Source: an uncultured Dialister sp.
GTDB taxonomy: Bacteria; Bacillota; Negativicutes; Veillonellales; Dialisteraceae
DNA length: 64,000 nucleotides
Reading direction: 5' to 3'
Assembly (NCBI GenBank): GCA_900314595.1
Contig: OMVW01000003.1
Coordinates: forward strand, 100,214 to 164,213
Shown: in pieces, positions 45,086-53,864 of the stretch
How positions within the stretch are numbered: position 1 is the stretch's first letter
Layout: each line of letters begins with the position of its first letter
Program-made: the position numbers and the translations under genes
The notes under the pieces: generated by a model
Told to the model about the DNA's origin: nothing
Database searches by the model: none
What the model saw: the letters and a program-made list of their open reading frames with translations, nothing else

Positions 45086-46334
45086 GTTCACTCCTTAAGG
45101 CAGAAATGGCTGCCAGATGGCCGGTAGAAAAAGCGGCCTGTAAATTGTATCCGCCGGTGAAGGCATGAATATCCAGCACTTCGCCTGCCAAATAAAGATT
45201 CTGAACGATTTTTGATTCCATGGTCGAAGGATTGACTTCCTTCACTGAAATCCCGCCCGCCGTCACAATGGCTTCTTCAATGGGCTGGGTACCGGTAATG
45301 GTCAGCGGCAGGGCCTTTAAAGTCTGTACCAGTTTGACTCGGTCCGCCTTTTTAAGTTCACTTACAGGAAGATTCCTGGAAATCCCTGCAAGGTTAAGCA
45401 CTACATCAATCATGCGGTGGAGCATAAGATCCTGCAGTGCACCTGCCATCTGGCGTTTCTGATATTTCTCCAGGTCCCGCAGGACGCGTTTATCCAGCAC
45501 TTCCTGCGTTAACGCCGGCTTAAGGTCAATAGAGCCTTTCACGGAATGTCCCTGAGAAAGCCACAATGAAACTTTATCGGAAAGAGAAAGGACAATAGGC
45601 CCCGAAATACCAAAATGGGTAAATAACATTTCACCAAATTCTTCCGCCTTCCTTCTTCCCCCTCCATCTACAGAAAGTGTGACATTCTTAAGAGAAATTC
45701 CCTGAAGTTCTTTGCAATAGTCTTCTTTGCAGACAAGAGGAATAAGGGCCGGGCGGATAGTAGTTACTTTATGGCCCATTTCTTTTGCCATTCTGTAACC
45801 ATCTCCAGTAGAGCCGGTTCTTGGATAGGAAGCACCGCCGGTGGTAAGGATCACCGCATCCGCCTCATAAGATCTCTTCCCTGTCATAACACCGGAGATT
45901 TTCCCTTCTCTAATAAGGATTTTCTTTACCGGCTCTTCCAGATGAAGATCCACTTTTTCATCCCGCAGTTTTTTCATAAAAAGATGCCGTACTTCCTGCG
46001 CATCGTCACTTTCCGGAAATACGCGTCCTCCCCGTTCCACCTTGGTTGAAAGTCCCCAGCTGTGGAAAAGGTCAAGCAGGTCCTCATTATCAAATTTTTC
46101 ATAAGCGCTATAAAGGAATCGGCCATTCCCCGGCGTTTTAGCAATAAAATCCATAATAGGTGCCGCGTTGGTGATATTGCAGCGGCCCTTACCGGTTATT
46201 CCCATTTTAAGACCCACCTTGGGCATCTTTTCAAATAAGGAAACCTTTGCTCCTTCATGGGCCGCGGTGACTGCGGCAAGAAGGCCGGCTACACCGGCAC
46301 CTATAACGATAATTTTTTTAGCGGTAGAGCTCAT
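45078..46334 (-). CDS. NAD(P)/FAD-dependent oxidoreductase (BaiN/HI0933 family)
   Basis: A 418-residue flavoprotein. IIVIGAGVAGLLAAVTAAHEG binds FAD, GITGKGRCNITN and TTGGASYPRTGSTGDGYRMA are family signatures, and GGISVKEVNPSTMESK and AGEVLDIHAFTGGYNLQAAFSTG close the fold. The physiological substrate of most members is unknown. The ATG at 46334 lies inside the end of rluB and has AGGA about 7 bases upstream; a start 15 codons earlier lacks conservation. Confidence 0.9.
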   Translation of the reverse strand: MSSTAKKIIVIGAGVAGLLAAVTAAHEGAKVSLFEKMPKVGLKMGITGKGRCNITNAAPIMDFIAKTPGNGRFLYSAYEKFDNEDLLDLFHSWGLSTKVERGGRVFPESDDAQEVRHLFMKKLRDEKVDLHLEEPVKKILIREGKISGVMTGKRSYEADAVILTTGGASYPRTGSTGDGYRMAKEMGHKVTTIRPALIPLVCKEDYCKELQGISLKNVTLSVDGGGRRKAEEFGEMLFTHFGISGPIVLSLSDKVSLWLSQGHSVKGSIDLKPALTQEVLDKRVLRDLEKYQKRQMAGALQDLMLHRMIDVVLNLAGISRNLPVSELKKADRVKLVQTLKALPLTITGTQPIEEAIVTAGGISVKEVNPSTMESKIVQNLYLAGEVLDIHAFTGGYNLQAAFSTGHLAAISALRSEHA

Positions 46335-47040
46335 ATAATTTCCTGACCTCCTCGCCTGTAAGTTTCCTGTAACTTCCACGGGTGAGTCCCTCCATGGTGA
46401 GGAAGCTGTAACCTGTACGTACCAGTTCGAAAACAGGATAATGATAGGCTTCCATCATTTTTCTTATTTCCCTGTTCTTCCCTTCATGAAGAGTCATGAG
46501 AACCATGGTTTTATTTTTTTCTTTATTATATTGCAGTACTTCGATCTTGCAGGGTGCTGTGATTCCTGTATCAATGCGGACGCCCTGAGACATTTTATCG
46601 GCCAGTTTTGGAGAATACCTTCCGCGCACTGTAACTTTATATATTTTTTCCACTTCATGACTGGGATGAGTCAGGATATAATCCAGGTCTCCGTCATTTG
46701 TCATAATCAGGAGTCCTTCCGAATGATAATCAAGACGCCCTACCGGAAAGATCCGTTCCCGGATGGTACGGAAATAATCCATCACCGTGCGCCTTCCCTG
46801 AGGATCTGAAACAGAAGTGATTACGCAGTCCGGTTTATAGAAGAGGAAATATCGTTTCTTTTCCTGCCTGACCGGAACACCCATCGCTTCGATGCGGTCT
46901 GTCACCGGATCCGCTTCACTCCCTAATTCCGTCACCACCCTGCCATTCACCTTCACCTGTCCCGATGAAATGAGTTCCTCTGCCTTTCTTCTGGAGCATA
47001 TACCGGCATGGCTTAAGATTTTCTGCAGTCTTTCTTTCAA
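46318..47040 (-). CDS. rluB: Pseudouridine synthase, RluB/RsuA family
   Basis: A 240-residue enzyme. Residues 1-60 are an S4-like RNA-binding domain (RLQKILSHAGICSRRKAEELI). PVGRLDYHSEGLLIMTNDGD contains the catalytic Asp. EGKNREIRKMMEAYHYPV is the C-terminal signature. It probably modifies 23S rRNA. The start is TTG at 47040 with GGAG 7 bases upstream. It overlaps scpB by four bases. Confidence 0.93.
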   Translation of the reverse strand: MKERLQKILSHAGICSRRKAEELISSGQVKVNGRVVTELGSEADPVTDRIEAMGVPVRQEKKRYFLFYKPDCVITSVSDPQGRRTVMDYFRTIRERIFPVGRLDYHSEGLLIMTNDGDLDYILTHPSHEVEKIYKVTVRGRYSPKLADKMSQGVRIDTGITAPCKIEVLQYNKEKNKTMVLMTLHEGKNREIRKMMEAYHYPVFELVRTGYSFLTMEGLTRGSYRKLTGEEVRKLYELYR

Positions 47041-47570
47041 AATAAATCTCCTTCGTTCACTTTTTCAGACCATCGGGTTCTGAGCTCTCCAACATCATTA
47101 AGACCGGTGCAGTTAAGAAACCTTTTGGTTGTACCATACAGGATCGGCCTTCCTGGAACTTCCAGCCGGCCTCTTTCCTCAACAAGGTCTTTATCCAGCA
47201 GCTGGGAAATAATTCTGCCTGCAGATACACCGCGGATTTTTTCTATTTCTGCTCTTGTAACAGGCTCCTTACAGGCGATAACAGCCAAAGTCTCCAATGC
47301 CGCCTGAGAAAGAGGCGTCTGTTTCCCAAGAGCCTGATTCAGCCAGGAATCGTACATTTTCTTTGTCACCAGGGAATACCCCGCACCTGTATAATGGAGA
47401 GTAATTCCCGATTCAGGAGAATTATATTTCTCCTTCAGAGCCTGAAGCGCCCTATCTACGGTTACTGTATCTTCCCCCAGAAGCTCTGCAATTTCCTTAA
47501 GGCTTACCGGGCTTCCTTTGGCAAAAAGGAAAGCTTCAATCAATCCCAACAAGCTCTGAAGGCTATTCAT
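47037..47570 (-). CDS. scpB: Segregation and condensation protein B
   Basis: A 177-residue protein with two winged-helix domains. LLGLIEAFLFAKGSPVSLKE, QAALETLAVIACKEPVTRAE, IEKIRGVSAGRIISQLLDK and GRPILYGTTKRFLNCTGL are conserved. With ScpA it binds the Smc kleisin complex for chromosome packing. It overlaps scpA by four bases. Confidence 0.95.
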   Translation of the reverse strand: MNSLQSLLGLIEAFLFAKGSPVSLKEIAELLGEDTVTVDRALQALKEKYNSPESGITLHYTGAGYSLVTKKMYDSWLNQALGKQTPLSQAALETLAVIACKEPVTRAEIEKIRGVSAGRIISQLLDKDLVEERGRLEVPGRPILYGTTKRFLNCTGLNDVGELRTRWSEKVNEGDLF

Positions 47571-48277
47571 GAGCCCACTCCTTCCACAATCAAACCTTCT
47601 GCTTTATCCAGAATGCGCACCTTTCCCTGACGTATCAGTTCAAGAAGAGCGAAAAAAGATACTGACAAGCGGAGCCTTGTCTTACACTGTTTTAAATACT
47701 CCGCAAAATTCAGGTATCCGAAAGCAGCAATCGACCTTTCCCAATTCATGATTTCTTCATCCAGCGATACTTCCTCCGCCGAAAGAAGCGTTTCTTCTTC
47801 ATGAACCGATTCATAAAGAGACAGAAATGCTGCCTGCAGTCGCATTATGGAAATTTTTCCCCGGAATGCACCACTCTTAAAGACAGCCGGTTCCCGTGCC
47901 CTGTAAGGACGCTCTTCTTCCATCAGTGCTTCAATGCGTGCCCGTATTTCTTTCATCTGTCTGAACTCTTCCAATGATCTGGCCAATTCCTGACGGGGAT
48001 CATCCGATTCATCACTTTCTTCCTGTCTTCTGGCGGGAAGAAGCATTCTTGATTTGATTAATAACAGCGTGGAAGCCATAGCAAAGAAACTGCTTCCCAG
48101 TTCCAGATTAAACCGGTGGGCAGCAGCAAGATAAGCAAGGTACTGGTCCGTAATGAGATGAATGGGAATATCATGAATATCGATCCGGTCCTTTGTAACC
48201 AGATGAAGGAGCAGATCCAGAGGCCCCTCAAAAACCGGGAGATTTACCTGGTATTCTTCTGCTTTTTCCTGGTCCAT
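47567..48277 (-). CDS. scpA: Segregation and condensation protein A (kleisin)
   Basis: A 236-residue kleisin. NLPVFEGPLDLLLHLVTKDRI is the N-terminal Smc-binding start, ASTLLLIKSRMLLP follows, and VSFFALLELIRQGKVRILDK is the C-terminal winged helix. AAGGA lies 7 bases before the ATG. It begins the scpA-scpB-rluB run. Confidence 0.95.
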   Translation of the reverse strand: MDQEKAEEYQVNLPVFEGPLDLLLHLVTKDRIDIHDIPIHLITDQYLAYLAAAHRFNLELGSSFFAMASTLLLIKSRMLLPARRQEESDESDDPRQELARSLEEFRQMKEIRARIEALMEEERPYRAREPAVFKSGAFRGKISIMRLQAAFLSLYESVHEEETLLSAEEVSLDEEIMNWERSIAAFGYLNFAEYLKQCKTRLRLSVSFFALLELIRQGKVRILDKAEGLIVEGVGS

Positions 48278-48389
48278 TCCCTCATCCTTTCCTCATGACA
48301 CACTCTTCCAGTTTACCTTTTACATATTAACACAGACCGGGAGAAAGGAAAAGAAAGAGTCTTCCTTTTTATGGAAATAAGAAATCATG

Positions 48390-48395
48390 TATAAT
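48390..48395 (+). promoter_or_regulatory. Probable -10 element of the decarboxylase gene
   Basis: TATAAT lies 20 bases before the ATG. The -35 side (TTTTTA, 18 bases away) is weak. Confidence 0.4.
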
Positions 48396-48415
48396 AGATT
48401 TAAAGGAGATTCCTT

Positions 48416-50236
48416 ATGACAGACGATAAAAAAACTTTGAACCTGAAAGACCTTCCTCCCTTCACCTCTGCCCTTCTTTCCATGATAGCAGCAGGCAGAA
48501 AAGACTTCGATACTCCCGGTCACCACAGCGGGCAATTTTATAACCTTATCCCGGAAGGACGGTTCTTTACAAGCGCCCTGGGAACTTCCCCCTTCACGGC
48601 AGATATATCCGACTCCTCCTCCATCATTGGCGATCCTTCTTCTCATGAAGGCGTATCCGGACAGGCTGAACGTCTTGCTGCAGAAACATGGAACAGTGAT
48701 GAATGCTTTTTCGTCCTGTCCGGCACCTCAGGTTCCAACCGTATTGCCACATCGGCTCTTCTTTCTGATGGAGACCTGGTCCTTTTTGACCGGAACAATC
48801 ATAAATCAGCCTGGCAGGGAGCATTGATTGAAGCAGGTGCCAGAGCAGTCTACCTCCCTTCAGAACGAAACAGTCATGGCATCATCGGCCCTATAGATGC
48901 ATCGTCGCTGGATGAAAAATTCCTGCGCAGAGAAGCGGAAAAACTTGATCCTGATGTCTTGAAAAAGGATCGTCCTTTCCGTCTTGCCTGCCTGCAGCTT
49001 GCAACATATGACGGTCTTTTTCTAAATATGAAGGAAATATTGAAACGTATCGGCAGCCTATGTAATTATATTCTTCTGGATGCCGCATGGGCAGGTTATG
49101 AAAATTTTATTCCTCTTTTGAAAGACTCCGCAGTTCTTACCTTTCCTCTTTTAAAAGATGACCCCGGTATCCTTGTAACTCAGTCAGTTCACAAACAGTT
49201 AGCCGGTTTTTCTATGACAAGCCAGATTCACAAAAAAGACAGCCACATCAAAAATGAAAAAAGATACCTTCCCCATGATGTGCTGAATGATGCCTTTCTT
49301 ATGCACATTTCCACATCACCCTACTTCCCTCTTTTCGCAGGACTTGAAATGAATGCATTCATTCACCGGAAAAAAGGAAAAGAAATTTGGGCCAAAGCTT
49401 TCCACTCTGCTACAGAATTAAAAAAGAAGCTTCTTTGGGAAACGAAATTTTTCAAGCCTTTTCTGCCCGATAAAGTTTATGGAAAGAAATGGGAAGACTA
49501 TGACACAGAAACCATCATGCATGACATTTCTTTTTTCACTCCGGATGAAAAAATGGGATTTACAAAATTATCCTCTTCCTTTGTGACTCTGGATCCCTGC
49601 AAGACACTCATCATCACCGGTTCTTTTACCGATAACTGTCACTCCATCCCTGCTCCTCTCGTTTCTCTCTACCTGGAAAGTTTGGGAATCACGGCAGAAA
49701 AATCAGATTTCTATACCCTTCTCTTCCTGAACGAACCCGGAGACACTTCCGAAAAGACCGATTACCTTCTTTCCGCATTGAAAGAATTTGAAACAGCTTA
49801 CCTCGAAAACAGACCCATGAGCGATTTTCTCCCCGCCATCACCTCGAAGGAAGGGGAAGGGCTGAAAGATTTCTGCTGCCGCTTCAGCAATTTACTTTTC
49901 ACAAAGAAAGCAGGAAATCTTACCAAAGCTTTATTTCAGAAGAAATATTTCCCCCAATGCTCCCTTTCCTGCAAAAATGCCCATGATCTTTTTGTCAAAG
50001 GGAAAAGGAGAAAAATTCCCCTTACCGAAGCGGAAGGTCATATTTCTCTGGAAAATATCCTTCCCTACCCGCCTGGGATCTGCGTCCTTGCTGCCGGAGA
50101 AGTCTGGTCCCGGACCATTCTCGATTATTTCCTCTTTCTGGAGGAATACGGGAAAGATTTCCCCGATTTTCTCCCCGAAATACTCGGTGTCCATCATGAA
50201 GACGGAATGCCCTATGTGTGGGTGGCAGCGTACTAA
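48416..50236 (+). CDS. PLP-dependent Orn/Lys/Arg decarboxylase family protein
   Basis: A 606-residue fold-type I PLP enzyme. FDTPGHHSGQFY, FVLSGTSGSNRIA, LFDRNNHKSAWQGALI, ILLDAAWAGYENFIPLL (PLP Asp) and VTQSVHKQLAGFSMTSQIHK (PLP Lys) follow the order of the large basic amino-acid decarboxylases. Those have about 710-750 residues with an N-terminal wing domain; this one starts almost at once with the PLP domain, so the wing is missing. It probably makes a diamine or agmatine, but the substrate cannot be read from the sequence. AAAGGAG lies 7 bases before the ATG. It stands alone between the scp genes and the Trp T-box. Confidence 0.82.
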   Translation: MTDDKKTLNLKDLPPFTSALLSMIAAGRKDFDTPGHHSGQFYNLIPEGRFFTSALGTSPFTADISDSSSIIGDPSSHEGVSGQAERLAAETWNSDECFFVLSGTSGSNRIATSALLSDGDLVLFDRNNHKSAWQGALIEAGARAVYLPSERNSHGIIGPIDASSLDEKFLRREAEKLDPDVLKKDRPFRLACLQLATYDGLFLNMKEILKRIGSLCNYILLDAAWAGYENFIPLLKDSAVLTFPLLKDDPGILVTQSVHKQLAGFSMTSQIHKKDSHIKNEKRYLPHDVLNDAFLMHISTSPYFPLFAGLEMNAFIHRKKGKEIWAKAFHSATELKKKLLWETKFFKPFLPDKVYGKKWEDYDTETIMHDISFFTPDEKMGFTKLSSSFVTLDPCKTLIITGSFTDNCHSIPAPLVSLYLESLGITAEKSDFYTLLFLNEPGDTSEKTDYLLSALKEFETAYLENRPMSDFLPAITSKEGEGLKDFCCRFSNLLFTKKAGNLTKALFQKKYFPQCSLSCKNAHDLFVKGKRRKIPLTEAEGHISLENILPYPPGICVLAAGEVWSRTILDYFLFLEEYGKDFPDFLPEILGVHHEDGMPYVWVAAY

Positions 50237-50243
50237 AAAACAC

Positions 50244-50272
50244 TTGACAAAATCATCATTTCCGATTAATCT
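50244..50272 (+). promoter_or_regulatory. Promoter of the trp T-box operon
   Basis: TTGACA (50244-50249), a 17-base spacer and TAATCT (50267-50272), starting 8 bases after the decarboxylase stop codon. Confidence 0.75.
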
Positions 50273-50279
50273 ACAAAAT

Positions 50280-50538
50280 ATAAACCGTTGAAGCGGAGAT
50301 CAAAGCAGAAAATGCGCGCAAAGAGAGTCCTGCCTGGTGAGAATGGATCGAGATGCAGTCTGCCAAATGGACCGCTGAGGGCATGGCGAAACCTCTGGAA
50401 GTATACCATGACGTGGGGCATACGTTAGTTGCCGGGGATATGTCAGTATCCCGCTAAGCGCACGTAATCGTGAAACAAGGTGGCACCGCGGAATCATCCG
50501 TCCTTGGCAGAATTATTCCTGCCCGGGCGGATTTTTTA
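50280..50538 (+). promoter_or_regulatory. T-box leader (tRNA-Trp) of trpEG
   Basis: AGCGG near 50292 pairs with CCGCT at about 50372, closing the specifier loop; GCAG pairs with CTGC above it. The loop holds CAAATGGA, so the specifier is TGG (50368-50370) followed by A. AGAGAG and the GGTGAGAA part form the upper stem. The T-box AAGGTGGCACCGCG spans 50477-50490, and the terminator (CCG.CC with GGGCGG, inner GGCAG/CTGCC, then T6) spans 50491-50538. Uncharged tRNA-Trp should switch trpEG on. Confidence 0.92.
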
Positions 50539-50566
50539 TTGCCCGGACATTTCAAAGGAGGTTACT

Positions 50567-52054
50567 ATGTACCCGTCTCTTGAAGAAGTCAGAAAACTCA
50601 GTGCAGAGGGGATTTACAAACGGATTCCCGTCTGCCGCGAAATCATGGCAGACCGCTTTACAACCATCGAAGTCATGCGGACTATCCGGGCTGCCAGTCA
50701 TCACTGTTTTATACTGGAAAGTGCGGAAAGCAACCAGCCCTGGAGCCGCTATTCCTTTCTGGGCTACGACCCAACCCTGGAACTCACCTGCCTGAACGGG
50801 CGTCTTTGCATACGCAAAGGCGATGAAAATGAAGAACAGGAAGAAACCATAGAAATAGTGGACCACCCCGGCGATGCCATTCGAAAAATCCTTTCCGAAA
50901 ACAAAAGTCCCAAACTTCCCGGTCTTCCCCCATTCACAGGAGGTCTCGTAGGCTATTTCTCCTATGACTACATCAAGTATGCCGAACCCACTCTGAAACT
51001 CACCAACGTGGAAAATGCCGATTTCAATGATGTGGACCTCATGCTCTTCGATAAGCTCATCATATTTGATGCCTTCAAACAAAAAATCATCCTCCTCTGC
51101 GGCGTATCCACTGCAAATCCCGAATCATCCTACAAAGAGGCAGAAGAAAAACTGGAAGAGATGGCAAAACTCCTCTCCTCTGGTGCCAGGGCAGCCTTCA
51201 AGCCACTGGAACTTCTTGAACCCCTCATCCCGGCCCATTCAAAAGAAGAATATGGCACTATGGTAAATCAGGCCAAACATTACATCGTAGAAGGTGATAT
51301 TTTTCAGGTAGTCCTTTCCAATCCCCTCACTGCAAAGGCAAAAGGCAGCATTTTTGATGTCTACCGGATACTCCGCATGCTGAATCCTTCCCCCTATATG
51401 TTTTACTTCACCAGTGACAATGTGGAAATAGCAGGCGCTTCCCCGGAAACCCTTGCAAAACTTCAGGACGGCACCCTCTACACCTTCCCGCTTGCCGGTA
51501 CAAGACCCAGAGGAAAGACGCCGGAAGAAGACAAAGCCCTGGAAGAAGGGCTTCTGAAAGACGAAAAAGAACTGGCCGAACATAATATGCTGGTAGACCT
51601 TGGCCGGAACGATCTTGGCAAAATCAGCAAAATCGGTACTGTCAAAGTGGACCGCTACCTCAATATCCTCCGCTTCTCTCATGTCATGCATATCGGTTCC
51701 ACAGTGGAAGGAAAAATACGGGATGATAAAGATGCCGTCGATGCCATCGATGCAGTCCTCCCGGCAGGTACACTTTCCGGTGCGCCAAAACTCCGGGCCT
51801 GCGAAATCATCGAAGAGGAGGAATCCAGAAAGCGGGGCATTTACGGAGGGGCCATCGGGTATCTTGATTTCTCAGGAAATATGGATACCTGCATCGGCAT
51901 CCGTCTGGCCTATAAGAAAAATGGCATCCTCTGCGTCCAGTCCGGGGCAGGCATCGTAGCCGACAGCCAGCCGGAAAGAGAATACCAGGAATGCCTCAAC
52001 AAGGCAAAAGCCCTCACCACCGCTATTTACGAGGCAGAAGGAGGATTAGAATGA
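50567..52054 (+). CDS. trpE: Anthranilate synthase component I
   Basis: A 495-residue chorismate-using enzyme of usual length. FLGYDPTLELTC and FTGGLVGYFSYDYIKY are in the N-terminal Trp-sensing half. EGDIFQVVLSNPL, SPETLAKLQDGTLYTFPLAGTRPRG, ELAEHNMLVDLGRNDLGKI and LPAGTLSGAPKLRACEIIEE form the catalytic half. Reaction: chorismate to anthranilate. The ATG at 50567 follows AAAGGAGG. Its stop overlaps the trpG start by four bases. Control by a Trp T-box argues against a para-aminobenzoate synthase. Confidence 0.94.
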   Translation: MYPSLEEVRKLSAEGIYKRIPVCREIMADRFTTIEVMRTIRAASHHCFILESAESNQPWSRYSFLGYDPTLELTCLNGRLCIRKGDENEEQEETIEIVDHPGDAIRKILSENKSPKLPGLPPFTGGLVGYFSYDYIKYAEPTLKLTNVENADFNDVDLMLFDKLIIFDAFKQKIILLCGVSTANPESSYKEAEEKLEEMAKLLSSGARAAFKPLELLEPLIPAHSKEEYGTMVNQAKHYIVEGDIFQVVLSNPLTAKAKGSIFDVYRILRMLNPSPYMFYFTSDNVEIAGASPETLAKLQDGTLYTFPLAGTRPRGKTPEEDKALEEGLLKDEKELAEHNMLVDLGRNDLGKISKIGTVKVDRYLNILRFSHVMHIGSTVEGKIRDDKDAVDAIDAVLPAGTLSGAPKLRACEIIEEEESRKRGIYGGAIGYLDFSGNMDTCIGIRLAYKKNGILCVQSGAGIVADSQPEREYQECLNKAKALTTAIYEAEGGLE

Positions 52055-52644
52055 TTATTCTCATCGACAATTACGACAGCTTTTCCTACAACCTCTTCCA
52101 GCTCGCAGGAAGCCTCTATCCTGATATCAAAGTCATCAGAAATGATACCTATACTGTCCAGGAACTGGAAGAAATGAACCCCGAGGCTATCCTCATCTCT
52201 CCGGGCCCCGGACGCCCTGAAGATGCAGGTGTCTCCATTGATGCCATCCGCTGCTTTGCACCAAAAATTCCGATTCTCGGCGTATGTCTGGGCCATCAGG
52301 CCATCTGCAAATGCTTCGGTGCTACCGTCTCCTATGCCAAAGAACTGGTCCATGGCAAAGCATTCACCATTGAACTTGATACGGAAAGTCCCCTCTTCAA
52401 AGGTATGGACAAATTCATTAAAGCTGCCCGCTATCACTCCCTGGCAGCTGTAGAAGACACAATGCCGGAATGCCTTAAAATCACCGCCCGCACGAAAGAC
52501 GGCGAAATCATGGCTGTGGAGCACAGGGACTATCCCGTCTACGGACTCCAATTTCATCCGGAATCCATCATGACCCCTGAAGGTCACAAGATTCTGGAAA
52601 ACTTCTTTGCCATCGCAAGAAAAAAAGCAGCGACCAACCTTTAG
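52051..52644 (+). CDS. trpG: Anthranilate synthase glutamine amidotransferase component
   Basis: A 197-residue class-I amidotransferase. MIILIDNYDSFSYNLFQL, LISPGPGRPEDAGVS, LGVCLGHQAICKCFG (catalytic Cys) and YGLQFHPESIMTPEG (His/Glu) are all present. It supplies ammonia to TrpE. No further trp genes follow; the remaining pathway genes must lie elsewhere. Confidence 0.95.
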   Translation: MIILIDNYDSFSYNLFQLAGSLYPDIKVIRNDTYTVQELEEMNPEAILISPGPGRPEDAGVSIDAIRCFAPKIPILGVCLGHQAICKCFGATVSYAKELVHGKAFTIELDTESPLFKGMDKFIKAARYHSLAAVEDTMPECLKITARTKDGEIMAVEHRDYPVYGLQFHPESIMTPEGHKILENFFAIARKKAATNL

Positions 52645-52649
52645 CCATC

Positions 52650-52667
52650 TGCTGCGGATCCGCAGCA
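52650..52667. repeat. Perfect 18-base palindrome after trpG
   Basis: TGCTGCGGATCCGCAGCA is fully self-complementary without a loop. There is no T-run, so it is a poor intrinsic terminator on its own. It could still stabilise the trpEG mRNA end or bind a protein. Confidence 0.5.
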
Positions 52668-52725
52668 CAATGAAAATATTTTTACAGATAAAGCAGAAAA
52701 ACGCCTGTATTTCCACTGATTTCAT

Positions 52726-52754
52726 TTGACAGAATCCATAAAATCTTTTATAAT
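52726..52754 (+). promoter_or_regulatory. Consensus promoter of rpsD
   Basis: TTGACA (52726-52731), a 17-base spacer and TATAAT (52749-52754), an exact consensus match, fitting high expression of a ribosomal gene. Confidence 0.88.
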
Positions 52755-52807
52755 AATAAAGCTGTTTCATATCGGACAGCGAATTTTTTAGAGAGGTGAT
52801 CTACACA

Positions 52808-53401
52808 ATGGCAACAAACAGAAATCTCCGTTTTAAGACAAGCAGACGTTTCGGCGTAAACGTATACGGCCATCCGAAAGCGTTAAAACGGCAGGTAGCA
52901 GACGCTCATCAGAAAAAACAGTCTGAATACGGCGTTCAGCTCGCAGAAAAACAGAAAGTGAAAGCGATGTACAACCTGCTTGAAAAGCAGTTCTACCGCT
53001 ATTATGATAAAGCAAGGAGAATGTCCGGTGTCGTAGGTGAAAACCTGCTGTTCCTGCTGGAAACCAGACTGGACAACCTTGTATACCGTGCAGGCTTTGC
53101 ACGCTCCATCCGTCAGGCTCGTCAGATGGTTACCCATGGCCTGATTACCGTTGATGGCAAGAGAGTAGATATTCCATCTTACCCGGTTCGCGCAGGCCAG
53201 GTGATTTCCCTGAAGGATGCTTACAGATCCAATGAAATGTTCAAACAGTCTTTCCAGGAAATGAAATCCTTCGATCTCCCTTATATCGAAAAATCCTTCG
53301 ATAACTGGACTGCAACCCTGACCAGATTCCCGCAGAGAGATGAACTCCCTTACAAAGACGAAGTCAACGAAACCAACATCGTCGAACTGTACTCCAAGTA
53401 A
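52808..53401 (+). CDS. rpsD: 30S ribosomal protein S4
   Basis: A 197-residue S4 protein. The S4 RNA-binding domain lies at about 89-150 (LETRLDNLVYRAGFARSIRQARQMVTHGLI), and FKTSRRFGVNVYGHPKALKR opens the N-terminal domain. It nucleates 30S assembly on 16S rRNA. The ATG at 52808 follows GAGGTGAT. It is a single-gene unit with its own promoter and terminator, away from the ribosomal-protein clusters. Confidence 0.96.
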   Translation: MATNRNLRFKTSRRFGVNVYGHPKALKRQVADAHQKKQSEYGVQLAEKQKVKAMYNLLEKQFYRYYDKARRMSGVVGENLLFLLETRLDNLVYRAGFARSIRQARQMVTHGLITVDGKRVDIPSYPVRAGQVISLKDAYRSNEMFKQSFQEMKSFDLPYIEKSFDNWTATLTRFPQRDELPYKDEVNETNIVELYSK

Positions 53402-53412
53402 TAAAGGACCAC

Positions 53413-53444
53413 AAAAAAGCTGAGGCAATGCCTCAGCTTTTTTA
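53413..53444 (+). terminator. Terminator of rpsD
   Basis: AAAAAAGCTGAGGC / GCCTCAGCTTTTTT with a short AAT loop. Confidence 0.9.
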
Positions 53445-53699
53445 TTGTGCCTTAAAAAATAAAGGCCCCACAGCAAACGGGTGATTTCTCCCATCTGAAG
53501 GAGCCACCAAAACATATGCTGACCGATGTCTGAAATTTAATATCATTCCCGTTGAAACTGAGTCAAAACCTTCGTGGAAAGGCTCCCTTTGATAGTGGAG
53601 CTTCGGCACAACCGTTGAGTAGACAAACTCCTCTGTCAGCCACAAACTTTCCATTCGAAAATGTATACCAAAGGCAAAATCGAAAAGTACGGCGTCCAT
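53442..53699 (-). CDS. Doubtful 85-codon reading frame in an orphan intergenic stretch
   Basis: Between rpsD and dnaJ lie about 420 bases with no recognisable gene. The only sizeable frame is this 85-codon one, beginning MDAVLFDFAFGIHFRMESLW and ending GPLFFKAQ. The frame stays open about 30 codons upstream of the ATG, and GGAGG lies 11 bases before it. It has no recognised domain, and its codon use (many TTT, CAT, GTT) differs from its neighbours. It may be a decayed gene fragment, a horizontally acquired small gene, or chance. Confidence 0.25.
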   Translation of the reverse strand: MDAVLFDFAFGIHFRMESLWLTEEFVYSTVVPKLHYQREPFHEGFDSVSTGMILNFRHRSAYVLVAPSDGRNHPFAVGPLFFKAQ

Positions 53700-53818
53700 A
53701 AATCCGCGTCCTCCCCACCCCGATTCCGTACGGTTTATAATCTTATAGACAACCGTTAATGCAAAGCTGCAAAACTTACAACCTTGATGAGAACTTCAGG
53801 AGCTGGGAACTTTTGCAC

Positions 53819-53858
53819 CCAAAAAGCATGGAACCAAAATGGTTTCCATGCTTTTCTA
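53819..53858 (-). terminator. Terminator of dnaJ
   Basis: On the minus strand AAAAGCATGGAAACC pairs with GGTTCCATGCTTTTT around ATTTT, just after the dnaJ stop codon. Confidence 0.85.
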
Positions 53859-53864
53859 TTTCTA

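Noticed and set aside
50567..52644. Para-aminobenzoate synthase (pabBA) instead of trpEG
   Set aside because: The T-box specifier TGG and the sequence motifs point to tryptophan synthesis.
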